DNA of 64,000 nucleotides from Desulfofarcimen acetoxidans DSM 771 (GCF_000024205.1 NC_013216.1:3534001-3598000); one strand, 5' to 3'; positions 19,016 through 30,167 are shown, numbered from the stretch's first letter. Program-made: numbers and translations. The notes: a model not told the origin generated them from the letters alone.

Positions 19016-20110
19016 TTGCGCTTACATAAAAGAACTCTTGTCATAATAGCAGCATTTGCAATCTTCATAATAACGCCGGCCTTATATTTCTATTTCAACA
19101 AGCTGCATAAAACCGCAGCAGCTGATACTCTTCCTGTAATAGAGGATTGCCGGTCTCTATCCGGGCTGCCGCAATATATTGCCATGAAAAAAGGATATTT
19201 TGAAGAGCAAAATCTGAAAATTGAACTCAAAACAGCCTCAACTTCGCAGGAATTGCATGAAGCTGTCAAAACTAAAAAGCGCTCAATAGTATTATGCGGC
19301 TCAGAAACAATAGTAAATTACCTCTCCCAAGACTCCTGCAATATGATGGTATTTGCCGGCTTAACAGACAGGGAAGATTCATTTTTACTGGGAAGGCCCG
19401 ATGTTTCCGAATTCACAAAGGAAAAAGTCCGTGGTAATTCAATTATAGTAAGCAGCCCTGATTCACTGCAGAGCATGGTTTTAGAGAATATCCTGAGAGA
19501 GAAAAAGATTTGGCCCAATTACGAGGTTAACCTGATGCAAAATCTGCCGGACAATTTAAAAAGAGGCGCTTTTAAATCCGGCACAGCCACTTTTATAGTT
19601 TTAACAGAACCGGAAGCCACACTTCTGGAAACTGCCCGGGAGGCTAAAACTCTGCTTGCTTTTGCCGCAGCGGGGGGAGAACTGCCTGCCGTGGTTCTGG
19701 CCTGCGATAAACAATTATTATTAAGTAAACCGCAAACCGTACAAAAATATACTAACGCTGTCTATAAGGCCATCCTCTGGATAAACTGTCACAATACCGG
19801 GGATATTGTTGCTTTAATCAAAGAATTTTATCCGAATACTGATCAAAAGCTCCTGATATCCGCTGTCAACAGGTATAAAGATCTGTCCATATGGACTGAG
19901 ACACCGGTCATAACACAAAAGAGCTACGAAAATCTTTTAAATATTATGGAGAATTCAGGTGAGCTGACCCGCCCTAAGAAATATAATGATGTTATAGATA
20001 ATCGATTTGCCACCGAAGCAGTTCAAAGTATTACCTATACACCGGAAGAAGAGCAAAAGAAGGGATTTTTCAACACCATATTTAAACATTTTAACTTTTG
20101 GCAGCGCTGA
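19016..20110 (+). CDS. NMT1/THI5-like ABC-transporter substrate-binding protein (orphan)
   Basis: 364 aa. TTG start after GGGGGTGG. The N-terminal membrane or signal segment is residues 5-27, without an obvious lipobox Cys. The mature part starts with SLSGLPQYIAMKKGYFEEQN, the typical entry of nitrate/taurine/thiamine-precursor binding proteins (NMT1-like), and continues with LCGSETIVNYL and VVLACDKQLL. No permease or ATPase gene is next to it, so the transported ligand is not evident; it may be a membrane-anchored binding or sensory protein. Confidence 0.75.
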   Translation: MRLHKRTLVIIAAFAIFIITPALYFYFNKLHKTAAADTLPVIEDCRSLSGLPQYIAMKKGYFEEQNLKIELKTASTSQELHEAVKTKKRSIVLCGSETIVNYLSQDSCNMMVFAGLTDREDSFLLGRPDVSEFTKEKVRGNSIIVSSPDSLQSMVLENILREKKIWPNYEVNLMQNLPDNLKRGAFKSGTATFIVLTEPEATLLETAREAKTLLAFAAAGGELPAVVLACDKQLLLSKPQTVQKYTNAVYKAILWINCHNTGDIVALIKEFYPNTDQKLLISAVNRYKDLSIWTETPVITQKSYENLLNIMENSGELTRPKKYNDVIDNRFATEAVQSITYTPEEEQKKGFFNTIFKHFNFWQR

Positions 20111-20118
20111 ATCATGCA

Positions 20119-20153
20119 AATATAAGAAAGTCGCTTAAAGCGACTTTCTTATA
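20119..20153. terminator. Convergent terminator; half-copy of the dispersed double-hairpin repeat
   Basis: ATATAAGAAAGTCGCTT and its exact reverse complement enclose one base, giving 17-bp arms. It ends the plus-strand binding-protein gene and the minus-strand Uma2 gene. The core matches the first hairpin of the repeats at 20862, 29140 and 48256. Confidence 0.8.
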
Positions 20154-20180
20154 TCCAGAGGTACTACATGCCCCGCAAAA

Positions 20181-20726
20181 TTATGAGAAAATATCTTTCA
20201 ATAGTATAGACAAATCGGTGAATATACTTGATTTCACTGTATCATTCTTTGAATATACTACCGGTTCTGAATATATTCCATTTTCTAAGGTAAATATTTC
20301 TAATGATTTATTTTTAGGCGACACTATCCAGTATTCTTGTATTCCAAATCTCATATATAAATCCATTTTTATTATATAGTCTTTAGATGATGTAGACGGA
20401 GATAATACCTCAATAGCAATTGTTGGTACTCCTGTGTAGTTGTTTTCATTTAAGCCACTCTTATCGCAAATAATAGTTATATCCGGTTGCACTCTGTGTT
20501 TTTCTTTTTTATCTTGAAGAACAACATCAAAAGGTTCAACAAAGTGTCTGCATTTTTTCCCTTTTAAATAAATACCAAACTCTGTGGACAAATTAGTTAC
20601 TGCGCTCTGATGTTCAACGGAGGGTGCTGATTGCAAATACACCTCTCCATTAATATACTCTAATCTATCGTCACTGTTATCCATTTTCAAAAATTCCTCA
20701 TATGTAACATTTTTAATTTTCGGCAA
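20181..20726 (-). CDS. Uma2-family (DUF820) putative endonuclease
   Basis: 181 aa of the Uma2/DUF820 family, a restriction-endonuclease-like PD-(D/E)XK fold. It starts with TYEEFLKMDNSDDRLEYING, has VQPDITIICDK (about residue 77, the catalytic Asp) and IAIEVLSPSTSSKDYIIK (about 104, E-x-L with Lys further on). These genes are abundant in cyanobacteria and some Firmicutes, often as many paralogues. Their biological role is unknown. The gene is more AT-rich than its neighbours and may be a later arrival. Confidence 0.85.
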   Translation of the reverse strand: MPKIKNVTYEEFLKMDNSDDRLEYINGEVYLQSAPSVEHQSAVTNLSTEFGIYLKGKKCRHFVEPFDVVLQDKKEKHRVQPDITIICDKSGLNENNYTGVPTIAIEVLSPSTSSKDYIIKMDLYMRFGIQEYWIVSPKNKSLEIFTLENGIYSEPVVYSKNDTVKSSIFTDLSILLKDIFS

Positions 20727-20816
20727 TAAATCAAACCACCCCTGGTCCCATTTATTGGGTTTTATTTATTTTACCATATTAATTTTCTTTAAGCTATATT
20801 ATTTATTAGCAAGTGA

Positions 20817-20860
20817 AAAGCACAAAACACCTGCCATCTCTGCCAGGTGTTTTGTGCTTT
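20817..20860. terminator. Strong bidirectional hairpin after engB
   Basis: Arms AAAGCACAAAACACCTG and its exact complement (17 bp) enclose a 10-base loop. The minus-strand RNA from lon-engB would end in U-rich sequence. Confidence 0.85.
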
Positions 20861-20861
20861 C

Positions 20862-20910
20862 AAGAAAGTCGCCTTAAGCGACTTTCGAACAGCCGCAGGC
20901 ACTCGTGCTC
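20862..20910. repeat. Dispersed double-hairpin repeat, copy B
   Basis: AAGAAAGTCGCCTTAAGCGA then CTTTCGAACAGCCGCAGGCA then CTCGTGCTC: a first hairpin (GAAAGTCGC/GCGACTTTC) and a second, weaker one. The same unit occurs at 29140 and 48256 and as half a copy at 20119. It lies between the engB terminator and the engB stop codon. Confidence 0.8.
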
Positions 20911-20971
20911 CAGGAAATTATGCAGTACTAACCTTAACTTATCCACAGATCCATTACAAGCATAATTTCCT
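20911..20971. repeat. Inverted repeat next to repeat copy B
   Basis: CAGGAAATTATG at 20911 and its complement CATAATTTCCTG at about 20960 bracket some 37 bases. Part of the interior (CAGATCCATTACAAGCA) matches sequence directly after copy C at 29194, so the repeat unit may be longer than the 50-bp core. Confidence 0.55.
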
Positions 20972-20984
20972 GGAGTATATAAAA

Positions 20985-21590
20985 TTATTCTGCTTGCTCA
21001 GTTCCCGGCTGAACAATCTCCTCCAGCAGGCTCAGAAGTTCATCCTTGCCCTGCCCTGTAAGAGAAGAAAACAACAGTATTTTCTCCTGTTCACGTCCCA
21101 AGGCGGTTCTGATTACTTTCTCCTGTTTAATCTGCTGGCTGCGCGACAATTTATCAGCCTTGGTGGCTACCAACAGAGTAGGTATTTCGTAATGCTGCAG
21201 CCAGTCGAACATCTGCACATCCTGAGCGGTTGGCTTATGCCTGATATCCAGCAGAAGCACCACCCCGCTGAGTTCTTTGCGGTTTTTCAGGTACCCCTCT
21301 ATCATCTTGCCCCAGCCGGCCCTGACGCTCTGGGGCACTTTAGCGTAACCGTAGCCGGGAAAATCAACTATATAAAAAGCCCTGTTAATCAAAAAGTAGT
21401 TTAACAGTTGGGTACGGCCGGGTGTTTTACTGGTTCGGGCCAGGTTTTTGCGGTTAACCAGCTTATTTATAAGCGAGGACTTGCCTACATTGGAACGCCC
21501 GGCAAAACCTATTTCCGGGTACTCCTGCCCTTCCGGGCAGAGTTTGATACCGGGCGAGCTGATAACAAATTCGGCACTGGTTACTTTCAT
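20985..21590 (-). CDS. engB: Ribosome-biogenesis GTPase EngB (YsxC/YihA)
   Basis: 201 aa TRAFAC GTPase. P-loop [11 protein letters not shown] (about residue 31), G2 TPGRTQ (about 57), G3 DFPGYG (about 74), G4 ATKAD (about 141) and G5 SSLTG. It helps assemble the large ribosomal subunit and is essential in Bacillus subtilis. The ATG at 21590 overlaps the lon stop by 4 bases, so it is translationally coupled to lon. Confidence 0.95.
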   Translation of the reverse strand: MKVTSAEFVISSPGIKLCPEGQEYPEIGFAGRSNVGKSSLINKLVNRKNLARTSKTPGRTQLLNYFLINRAFYIVDFPGYGYAKVPQSVRAGWGKMIEGYLKNRKELSGVVLLLDIRHKPTAQDVQMFDWLQHYEIPTLLVATKADKLSRSQQIKQEKVIRTALGREQEKILLFSSLTGQGKDELLSLLEEIVQPGTEQAE

Positions 21591-24007
21591 GAATAGTTGT
21601 GGGTACCCTTCTCATTAATAACCGACTGGTAGCCCGCTTCTTCCGCGGTAATCATCGATTCTACCGGAATAAGGTCATCCGGCAAGCCGGAACTTTCAGC
21701 CAGAGCGATTTCCAGCACCCGGTCCATGTGCTCTACCAGTATAAACTCTAAACTGCTCTTAATGTTAGCAGGAATTTCCTCCATATCTTTCTTGTTTTCC
21801 GAAGGCATTATTATTGTGGTAATACCTGCCCTATGGGCAGCCAGCACCTTCTCTTTAATGCCCCCTACCGGCAATACTCTGCCGCGCAGTGTTACTTCAC
21901 CGGTCATGGCCACTTCATGCTTGATTTTGCGGCCGCTTAAAGCCGAAGCCAGAGCGCTGGCCATGGTAATACCGGCAGACGGCCCGTCCTTGGGAATAGC
22001 TCCTTCCGGTACGTGCACATGTATATCCAGTTTCTTATGGAAATCAGGATCGATACCCAATTCATCAGCTTTACTGCGAATATAGCTGTAGGCGGCCTGG
22101 GCTGATTCTTTCATCACATCACCCAGTTTACCGGTCAGGGTCAAAAGGCCTTTGCCGGGGAAAGTAGTGATTTCAATAGCTAAAGTGTCACCGCCCATTT
22201 CCGTCCAGGCCAGGCCGGTGGCAACTCCCACCTGATCATCCTGCTCGGCTACCCCGAAACGGTAACGCGGAATACCCAGATAAGATTCCAGATCCTGGAC
22301 CCCGATTCCGATCTCTTTAATCTCCTCGTCCGTCACTATTTTTCTGGCTGATTTACGGCACAGCGAAGCTATTTCCCGCTCCAGATTTCTTACCCCTGAT
22401 TCTCTGGTATACTCACGGATAATCTTGCGAAGCGTATTTTCTGTAATATTGATTTGCTCCTCCTTTAAACCATGCTCTTTGATCTGCTTGGGCAAAAGGT
22501 GCTGCAAAGCAATCTGCAGTTTTTCTTCTTCCGTATAGCCGGAAATATGAATAACTTCCATTCTGTCTAAAAGAGGCCTGGGAATATTATGCGCGCCGTT
22601 AGCGGTGGTAATAAACATGACGTTGGAGAGATCAAAAGGAGTCTCTACATAATGATCGCTAAAAGCATTGTTCTGTTCCGGATCAAGTACTTCCAACAGA
22701 GCCGAGGACGGATCTCCCCTGAAATCCATGCTCATCTTGTCAATCTCATCCAAAAGGAATACCGGATTTTTGGTCCCTACCTGCTTCATACCCTGTATAA
22801 TTCGGCCTGGCATAGCTCCCACATAGGTTCTCCTGTGTCCCCTGATCTCAGCTTCATCCCGAACACCACCCAACGACATGCGATAAAACTTACGCTCTAA
22901 AGCACGCGCAATGGATTTGCCCAGAGAGGTTTTACCTACACCGGGAGGCCCGACAAAGCAAATTATAGGGCCTTTCATCTTCTTAGCCAACTTCCGAATG
23001 GCCAGATATTCTAATATACGATCTTTTACCTTTTTCAGACCATAGTGATCTTCATCCAGAATTTGCTCGGCTATTTTTAAGTCCAACCGGTCTTTAGTGG
23101 TTTTACTCCACGGCAAAGCCAGCAGGGTATCCAGGTAATTGCGCACTACCACAGCCTCTGCAGCCATTTGAGGCATCTTCTCAAGGCGCTCTAACTCTTT
23201 CATTACCTTTTCTTCCACGGCTTTAGGCAGCTTGGCTTTGGCAATCTTTTCTCTTAATTCCTCACACTCTGCTACTCTTTCATCTTTTTCGCCCAGCTCT
23301 TTTTGTATAGCCTTAATTTGCTCACGCAGGTAATATTCTTTCTGCGTTTTCTCCATTTGCTTGCGAACCCGGACATTGATTTTGCGTTCCAATTCAACAA
23401 TTTCCAGTTCTCTTACCACCATAGCACAGAGCTTTTCCAAACGCTCGACCATGCCCACTGACTCCAGAATTACCTGGCGGTCATCAACCTTAAGATTCAT
23501 ATGAGAAGCGATAATATCAGCCAGTCTGCCAGGTTCCTCTAAATTAACCACTGAAACTACTGTTTCAGGCGGAATGCGTTTGGACAGTTTGACATACTGC
23601 TCAAACTGGTATACCAAACTGCGCATAAGTGCTTCAATTTCCGCTGTTTTAACCGTAAGATCTTTTAACTCCTCAATCTCAACACGGAAGAACGGTTCAT
23701 TCGCGGTATAATTAAGTACTCTGCCCCTGGAAATACCCTCCACCAGCACTCTTATGGTACCACCCGGCAATTTCAGCAACTGCTTAATTTCAGCAAGGGT
23801 TCCAACCACATATATGTCTTCCTCTGTTGGATCATCTCTTTGCGCCTCTTTTTGTGTGGCCAAAAAAATCTTGCGATCTAAAAGCATGGCTTCCTCTATG
23901 GCTTGAACTGACTTTTCCCTACCTACATCCAGGTGAATGACCATATATGGAAAAACCAGCACACCCCTCAATGGGAGTAAAGGCAATTCACTTCTTACAG
24001 GATCCAC
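21587..24007 (-). CDS. lon: ATP-dependent protease Lon (LonA)
   Basis: 806 aa from GTG 24007, chosen because AAGGAGGT lies 8 bases upstream; the longer frame from 24061 has no support. It comprises the LON substrate-binding domain (residues 8-200), a coiled coil (about 190-260), the AAA+ module with [10 protein letters not shown] (about 355) and DEIDKM, and the protease domain with the catalytic Ser in [11 protein letters not shown] (about 678) and Lys about 43 residues later. It degrades misfolded and regulatory proteins in the cytoplasm. Confidence 0.97.
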   Translation of the reverse strand: MDPVRSELPLLPLRGVLVFPYMVIHLDVGREKSVQAIEEAMLLDRKIFLATQKEAQRDDPTEEDIYVVGTLAEIKQLLKLPGGTIRVLVEGISRGRVLNYTANEPFFRVEIEELKDLTVKTAEIEALMRSLVYQFEQYVKLSKRIPPETVVSVVNLEEPGRLADIIASHMNLKVDDRQVILESVGMVERLEKLCAMVVRELEIVELERKINVRVRKQMEKTQKEYYLREQIKAIQKELGEKDERVAECEELREKIAKAKLPKAVEEKVMKELERLEKMPQMAAEAVVVRNYLDTLLALPWSKTTKDRLDLKIAEQILDEDHYGLKKVKDRILEYLAIRKLAKKMKGPIICFVGPPGVGKTSLGKSIARALERKFYRMSLGGVRDEAEIRGHRRTYVGAMPGRIIQGMKQVGTKNPVFLLDEIDKMSMDFRGDPSSALLEVLDPEQNNAFSDHYVETPFDLSNVMFITTANGAHNIPRPLLDRMEVIHISGYTEEEKLQIALQHLLPKQIKEHGLKEEQINITENTLRKIIREYTRESGVRNLEREIASLCRKSARKIVTDEEIKEIGIGVQDLESYLGIPRYRFGVAEQDDQVGVATGLAWTEMGGDTLAIEITTFPGKGLLTLTGKLGDVMKESAQAAYSYIRSKADELGIDPDFHKKLDIHVHVPEGAIPKDGPSAGITMASALASALSGRKIKHEVAMTGEVTLRGRVLPVGGIKEKVLAAHRAGITTIIMPSENKKDMEEIPANIKSSLEFILVEHMDRVLEIALAESSGLPDDLIPVESMITAEEAGYQSVINEKGTHNYS

Positions 24008-24124
24008 AAGCCTGCACCTCCTTAATGTATTGTATCTTGCAGGTTCATATACGCAGATCACAGCTATATTCTATCATATAATACAAAAGTTCTGCTAGAC
24101 TCAATAATTGTCAACAACACAAGA

Positions 24125-24145
24125 AACCCGGCGCTATGCTGGGTT
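24125..24145 (-). terminator. Hairpin between lonB and lon
   Basis: AACCCGGCGCTATGCTGGGT(T) can fold with short GC-rich arms and is followed on the minus strand by TTTCTT. A modest terminator of lonB is likely. Confidence 0.5.
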
Positions 24146-24269
24146 ATTGTGAAATAATAGACCTGTTTAATAATAATGCCCTTTTCAAATAAAGATTATT
24201 TGAAAATTTAATAATATTCTTATTATATATAATATAGTTGTAAAGTATATAGAATTGTGCTAAAAATTT

Positions 24270-25997
24270 TTACGAAGTTGCTTCCGCAGCTTGTTGCCCG
24301 GACAAGACTCCTTGAGCGGCAGCCAGCTCAACCTTGTTAAACAAACCGGCTTTCTTTTCCGGCACTGCAGTGCGAAGCAAAGCCGCTTCCAGTACTTCTT
24401 CCAGCCTTTCAACGGCAATTATCTCAATCCCATCAATACTACGGTATATATCGTGCAGGTTTTCTTTGGGGATAAATACTTTTTCAGCTCCGGCCAGACA
24501 AGCTGCCTCCACCTTGGCCATGACACCGCCTACAGGCTTGACCATTCCTCTTATTGAGACCTCCCCTGTAATAGCAAGCTTATTATCCACCGGCAAACAG
24601 GTAATGGCTGAGTAAACAGCAACTGCTATGGCTACACCGGCAGAAGGACCGTCAATTGGCCCGCCTCCGGGAAAGTTAACATGTATGTCATAATCGCGCG
24701 GGTCTACTTCGGTTACCCGCTGCAATACAGTCAGGACATTCTCCACCGAATTCCTGGCCATACTCTTGCGCCGTATGGTCCTGGACTTGCTGCCCAGTTC
24801 CTCCTCTTCCACAACCCCGGTAACAGTAACTTTGCCCTGGCCTTTAGCTACCGGCAGAGCTCCTACTTCTAATTCCAGCAGCATGCCAATATTCGAGCCG
24901 TAAACCGCCAATCCATTGACCAGGCCCACTTGAGGCTGCAACGGAACCTTTATTTCAGTACGGGGTGAATACTGAGCGCTGTGCACCACCCACTCAACAT
25001 CACTCTTGCGTATTTGCTTATAGCCTTCTGTCGTGGCAATACCGGCAGCCAGCTGCACAATATTGACAGCCTCTCTGCCGTTGGCAGCATATTTCTTAAT
25101 TACCTCCAACACACCGTCCTCAGGCTTAAAAGCAACCTTCCGTACAGCTTTTTCAGCTATAGTCTCAATTTCAGAAGCTAACAGCGGTCTAAAGAAAACC
25201 TCCAGGCACCTGGATCTGATAGCCGGAGGAATATCCTCAGGGCTGCGTGTAGTAGCTCCGACCAGGCGAAAATCCGCCGGCAGACCGTTTTGAAAGATAT
25301 CATGGATATGTCCGGGTATATTCCCGTCCTCAGAACTGTAATAGGCACTCTCCAGGATAACTTTGCGGTCTTCCATGACTTTTAAAAGTTTGTTCATCTG
25401 CACCGGGTGCAATTCCCCTATCTCATCGATAAACAATATGCCCCCATGCGCTTTGGTCACGGCACCCTGTTTGGGCTGGGGGATACCGGCCATACCCAGC
25501 GGCCCGGCTCCCTGGTAAATTGGATCATGCACTGAACCAATCAGCGGATCCGCTATACCTCTCTCATCAAAACGAGAGGTGGTGGCGTCCACTTCTACGA
25601 ACCTGGCTTTTTCCTTGAAAGGCGAGTGAGGATTTTTTTTGGCCTGCTCCAGCACCAGCCTGGCAGCGGCTGTTTTTCCGACTCCGGGCGAACCGTAAAT
25701 AATCACATGCTGCGGGTTCGGCCCGCAGAGAGCCGCACGCAAAGATTTCAGTCCTTCTTCCTGCCCCACAATATCTTCAAAAGCAGACGGCCTGGTTTTG
25801 GCCGCCAGAGGCTCGGTCAAAGAAACCGCGCGCAATCGCTGCAGTTTCTCCAATTCCTTTCTTGATTCTTTCTCTACCGCAGTTTTATTCCCCTGCTGGG
25901 TTTTTAGCAAATTCCAGAAATACATGCCGATGACAGCGGCGAAAAAAACCTGTACAACGGTCAGAATACCACCTATACCTATACTCAGGTCAGCCAC
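24270..25997 (-). CDS. lonB: Sporulation-type membrane-anchored protease LonB
   Basis: 575 aa. One N-terminal membrane segment (residues 8-28) replaces the long LON domain of LonA. Then come the AAA+ module with GSPGVGKTAAARL (about residue 105) and LFIDEIGELH (about 189), and the protease domain with the catalytic Ser in IDGPSAGVAIA (about 457) and a Lys in GGVMAKVEAA. LonB is forespore-expressed under sigma-F in B. subtilis; here it keeps the conserved place between clpX and lon. Confidence 0.93.
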   Translation of the reverse strand: MADLSIGIGGILTVVQVFFAAVIGMYFWNLLKTQQGNKTAVEKESRKELEKLQRLRAVSLTEPLAAKTRPSAFEDIVGQEEGLKSLRAALCGPNPQHVIIYGSPGVGKTAAARLVLEQAKKNPHSPFKEKARFVEVDATTSRFDERGIADPLIGSVHDPIYQGAGPLGMAGIPQPKQGAVTKAHGGILFIDEIGELHPVQMNKLLKVMEDRKVILESAYYSSEDGNIPGHIHDIFQNGLPADFRLVGATTRSPEDIPPAIRSRCLEVFFRPLLASEIETIAEKAVRKVAFKPEDGVLEVIKKYAANGREAVNIVQLAAGIATTEGYKQIRKSDVEWVVHSAQYSPRTEIKVPLQPQVGLVNGLAVYGSNIGMLLELEVGALPVAKGQGKVTVTGVVEEEELGSKSRTIRRKSMARNSVENVLTVLQRVTEVDPRDYDIHVNFPGGGPIDGPSAGVAIAVAVYSAITCLPVDNKLAITGEVSIRGMVKPVGGVMAKVEAACLAGAEKVFIPKENLHDIYRSIDGIEIIAVERLEEVLEAALLRTAVPEKKAGLFNKVELAAAQGVLSGQQAAEATS

Positions 25998-26076
25998 ATC
26001 TTTTTCCTCCTCATAAAGCAGTATATTTCTAGTATTGCTATTTATAGTTAAATTTATCCTCCTTTCTCAATAAAAA

Positions 26077-26098
26077 AACACGCCCGACTAGGCGTGTT
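26077..26098 (-). terminator. Terminator after clpX
   Basis: AACACGCCCGACTAGGCGTG(TT) forms an 8-bp stem. The minus-strand RNA continues into seven U residues, a canonical intrinsic terminator. Confidence 0.9.
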
Positions 26099-26106
26099 CT
26101 TTATTA

Positions 26107-27357
<1,251 letters not shown>

Positions 27358-27483
27358 ATATCCACCTCTTTTACCTTTGCTTGCTGACCGCAAATACCTC
27401 TTACATCTCTATGGCTGTGGCCATTTTAGCTTATTTCAATATTACAGCATTTATTATAGTCAGGCAATATATAGACTATAAAT

Positions 27484-27517
27484 ATTTACGGAATTCCAGA
27501 TATAGAATTCCGTAAAT
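27484..27517 (-). terminator. Inverted repeat after tig
   Basis: ATTTACGGAATTC and GAATTCCGTAAAT (13-bp perfect arms) enclose 8 bases. It sits between tig and clpX where clpP would be expected, and separates the two transcripts. The minus-strand RNA beyond it is AU-rich (ATTTATAG) but has no clean U-run. Confidence 0.65.
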
Positions 27518-27580
27518 AAAATTTTTAACCTTAAAACACACTCTAATAATATTCCGAAAAAGCGGTTAATGTTACTGTTT

Positions 27581-28888
27581 TTATTCGGCTGCAGCCTGCT
27601 CAACTATATTGGATTTCTCTATTATTAACTTAACCGTTTTTTCACGTTGAATACCCTCAACAAAAACTTCATATCTTCCCTGGCTTTTCATAATCTTGCG
27701 CAGAATCTCGGCATCCTGGTTATACTGCTTACTTAAATTTTCAAATGCTTCGTTTACTTCTTCTTCAGTCGCCTCAACACTCAGAGCTTTGCCGATAGCT
27801 TCTAATACAAGACTGGTCTTAACAGCTTTTTCCGCATCAACACGCAGTTCCGCTCTCATCTGCTCTCTGCTGGAATTGGTAAATTTCAAATAATCGTCAA
27901 GAGAAACTTTTTGCGCCATCAGCCTGTGTTCCATATTAGACATCATGTCATCTATCTGAGCATTAATCATTACTTCAGGTATTTCCGCTTCGGCGTTGGC
28001 TACAACCTTATCAACTGCTTGATCTTCTAAACTTTGCTGTACTTGTGTCTCAGCATTTAGCTTTAATTTATTCAGCAAGTCTTCCTTTAATTCCTCCAGC
28101 GTGTCAAACTCGCTGACATCTTTGGCAAACTCATCGTCAAGGGGAGCTATATCTTTACGCTTGATGGTTTTAACAGTTACCGTAAATACCGCGTCTTTAG
28201 CGGCTAAATTCTCTGCATGATAATCCTGCGGGAAGGTAACATTAATTTCTTTAGTCTCTCCGGAGGACATCCCTACCATTTGCTCTTCAAAACCGGCAAT
28301 AAAGCTGCTTGATCCTATTTGCAGGGAATAATCCTGGGCTTTGCCACCGGCAAATTCTTCGCCGTCTGCTTTACCGACAAAATCCATAATTACAGTATCC
28401 CCGTCCTGCACCTGTCCTTCATCCAGGTTGATCAATTTAGCATAGCGGTTTTGCAGAGCTTCAAGTTCTTTGGCCAAATCTTCTTCCGCAACTTCTATTA
28501 CAGGCCTGACCAGTTCCAAATCAGTGTACTGGCCTAATTCCACTTCAGGCTTAACTGTGACCGTAGCCTTAAAGATTACGGGCTTGCCCTCTTCAACTTG
28601 AACCAATTCCATCTGGGGCTGGTCAATGGGAAATATATTTTGTTCCTCAACAGCTTTCATGTAGGCATCGGGTATAATAGCTTCCACCGCTTCATTATAG
28701 AGAGCTTCTTTGCCAAAGTAGCGCTCAATAACCCTCTTAGGTGCTTTCCCTTTACGAAAGCCCGGAATATTTACATTCTTTACAACTTTACGATAAGCAT
28801 CATTTAATGCCTGGGAAAATTGCTCCTGATCCACTTCAACTTCCAGCAGAACAGTATTTTTTTCTATCCTGTCTACAGTAGCTTTCAT
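27581..28888 (-). CDS. tig: Trigger factor (ribosome-associated chaperone, prolyl isomerase)
   Basis: 435 aa. Ribosome-binding N-terminal domain with the signature GFRKGKAPKRVIERYFG (about residues 42-58), an FKBP-type PPIase domain (DGDTVIMDFVGKADGEEFAGG, about 162-182, quoted in part) and a helical C-terminal arm. It shields nascent chains at the ribosome exit. ATG 28888 is preceded by GGGGGAG. Gene order tig-clpX-lonB-lon-engB is standard for Firmicutes, apart from the missing clpP. Confidence 0.97.
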   Translation of the reverse strand: MKATVDRIEKNTVLLEVEVDQEQFSQALNDAYRKVVKNVNIPGFRKGKAPKRVIERYFGKEALYNEAVEAIIPDAYMKAVEEQNIFPIDQPQMELVQVEEGKPVIFKATVTVKPEVELGQYTDLELVRPVIEVAEEDLAKELEALQNRYAKLINLDEGQVQDGDTVIMDFVGKADGEEFAGGKAQDYSLQIGSSSFIAGFEEQMVGMSSGETKEINVTFPQDYHAENLAAKDAVFTVTVKTIKRKDIAPLDDEFAKDVSEFDTLEELKEDLLNKLKLNAETQVQQSLEDQAVDKVVANAEAEIPEVMINAQIDDMMSNMEHRLMAQKVSLDDYLKFTNSSREQMRAELRVDAEKAVKTSLVLEAIGKALSVEATEEEVNEAFENLSKQYNQDAEILRKIMKSQGRYEVFVEGIQREKTVKLIIEKSNIVEQAAAE

Positions 28889-29482
28889 TATTTTTTGCTC
28901 CCCCTTATTATATTAAAAATGAATTATTATTTTCCGATTTTTATTAAGTCATCATATTATAAATATTCTAGTAAGCAACCCTGTTTCCCTTTGTCATAAG
29001 CGATATTTAAGATTAGTTCTTACCAGTTTTGCTTAAAATCATAAAGTATATTATAAACCCTTATTAATAAATTATCAACTCTTTATATATTAAATTACGG
29101 AATTTTTTTACATTATGTCTAAAACAACTCCGCAAACACAAGAAAGTCGCTTAAAGCGACTTTCGAGCAGCCACAGGCACCGTGCTCGTGGTACAGATCC
29201 ATCATAAGCAAATTTGCCGAAGCAAAATAAAAAGCCCCTGATGGGGCGAGGAAAATGGGATGAGGGAAATATTTAAATCAGTTGATTGACTTTCATTGAT
29301 AAGATTTTACTTCTAGCAGTCCATTTAAGATATAGTTTAGGGCCGAAAAGACATTTTTGCGCATTAAAAGGGCGATATAGTTGTTGAAAAGCCGTTTGTT
29401 TGCAGTGAAAACATGCTTTGTCTGCTCTCAAAGATAGGACCCGGCAGTTGACGTTCACTGCTGCCTAACAGGCATAATTGTA
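28889..29482. other. Intergenic region with repeat copy C
   Basis: About 600 bp without a convincing gene. It holds AT-rich sequence upstream of tig (its promoter must be here), repeat copy C (29140-29187), a small AAGCCCCTGATGGGGC hairpin (29230-29247) and a 61-codon minus-strand reading frame (29273-29458) that I do not trust, since it has neither ribosome site nor recognisable family. Confidence 0.5.
29140..29187. repeat. Dispersed double-hairpin repeat, copy C
   Basis: AAGAAAGTCGCTTAAAGCGA continued by CTTTCGAGCAGCCACAGGCA and CCGTGCTC. Nearly identical to copies at 20862 and 48256. The following CAGATCCATCATAAGCA matches the interior of the extension next to copy B. Confidence 0.85.
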
Positions 29483-29511
29483 AAAGGCCGGTTATATAAC
29501 AACCGGCCTTT
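29483..29511 (-). terminator. Terminator after the SleB-type hydrolase gene
   Basis: AAAGGCCGGTT and AACCGGCCTTT enclose a 7-base loop. The minus-strand RNA ends in UUUU. Confidence 0.85.
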
Positions 29512-29540
29512 AATTTAGTCTTTTATAATTGTATAATCAA

Positions 29541-30167
29541 TTAAAAAGAAAATACTAATTTACCCAACACTATACTTATCTTCTTAGCCCACAAGTAACT
29601 GTTGGTCACATCATTGTTGAAGAAGTATAGCGCACCGTTGGTCGGATCCCAGCCGTTCAGGGCATCTTGTGCTGCTTTGACAGAATCAGCATTGGCCGGG
29701 TAGTTGATTCTCCCGTTTAGTACCGGCTCAAACTGGTAATGGCCGTCTGTGACCTGATAGATAACACCTGCAATACTGTTAGGGAAAATCGGGCTGCTTA
29801 CCCTGTTCAGTATTACTGCACCGACCGCAACTTTAGCTTTGTACTGCTCACCTTCAGCTTCTGAGTGGATTATGCGGGCTAAAAGGTCAATATCAGACCT
29901 GCTGATGTTGCCCATACCCCTGCTCACAGTTGAACTGCTTTTCCGCGAGTTGTCCGGAATATAAAGCTTTTGGCCTGGATAAATTGCGTTATCCTTGAGA
30001 CCGTTAGCCGCTTTTACAGTATCAACAGTTGTTCCGTACCAACTGCTTATTTGGTAAAGGCTTTCTCCTCTGCTCACTGTGTGGGTAGCGGCAAATGCTG
30101 CTGACGGCAGTATTACGGTAATACACAAAGCTAATAATATTACTCGTATCCGGAAAAAAAAGTCCAT
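29541..30167 (-). CDS. Secreted LysM plus SleB-type spore-cortex hydrolase
   Basis: 208 aa. Signal peptide (residues 1-26, cut after AFA), one LysM peptidoglycan-binding domain (about 28-72: THTVSRGESLYQISSWYG) and a Hydrolase_2/SleB catalytic domain with the expected Glu in ARIIHSEAEGE (about residue 103) and a C-terminal NGALYFFNND. SleB/CwlJ enzymes cleave muramic-lactam cortex peptidoglycan during germination, though this short form could also act in vegetative wall turnover. It stands alone with its own terminator. Confidence 0.88.
   Translation of the reverse strand: MDFFFRIRVILLALCITVILPSAAFAATHTVSRGESLYQISSWYGTTVDTVKAANGLKDNAIYPGQKLYIPDNSRKSSSTVSRGMGNISRSDIDLLARIIHSEAEGEQYKAKVAVGAVILNRVSSPIFPNSIAGVIYQVTDGHYQFEPVLNGRINYPANADSVKAAQDALNGWDPTNGALYFFNNDVTNSYLWAKKISIVLGKLVFSF

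Noticed and set aside
29273-29458. 61-codon minus-strand frame with Cys and aromatic residues between tig and the SleB-type gene
   Set aside because: No ribosome site, no family resemblance, and it sits in repeat-bearing intergenic DNA.
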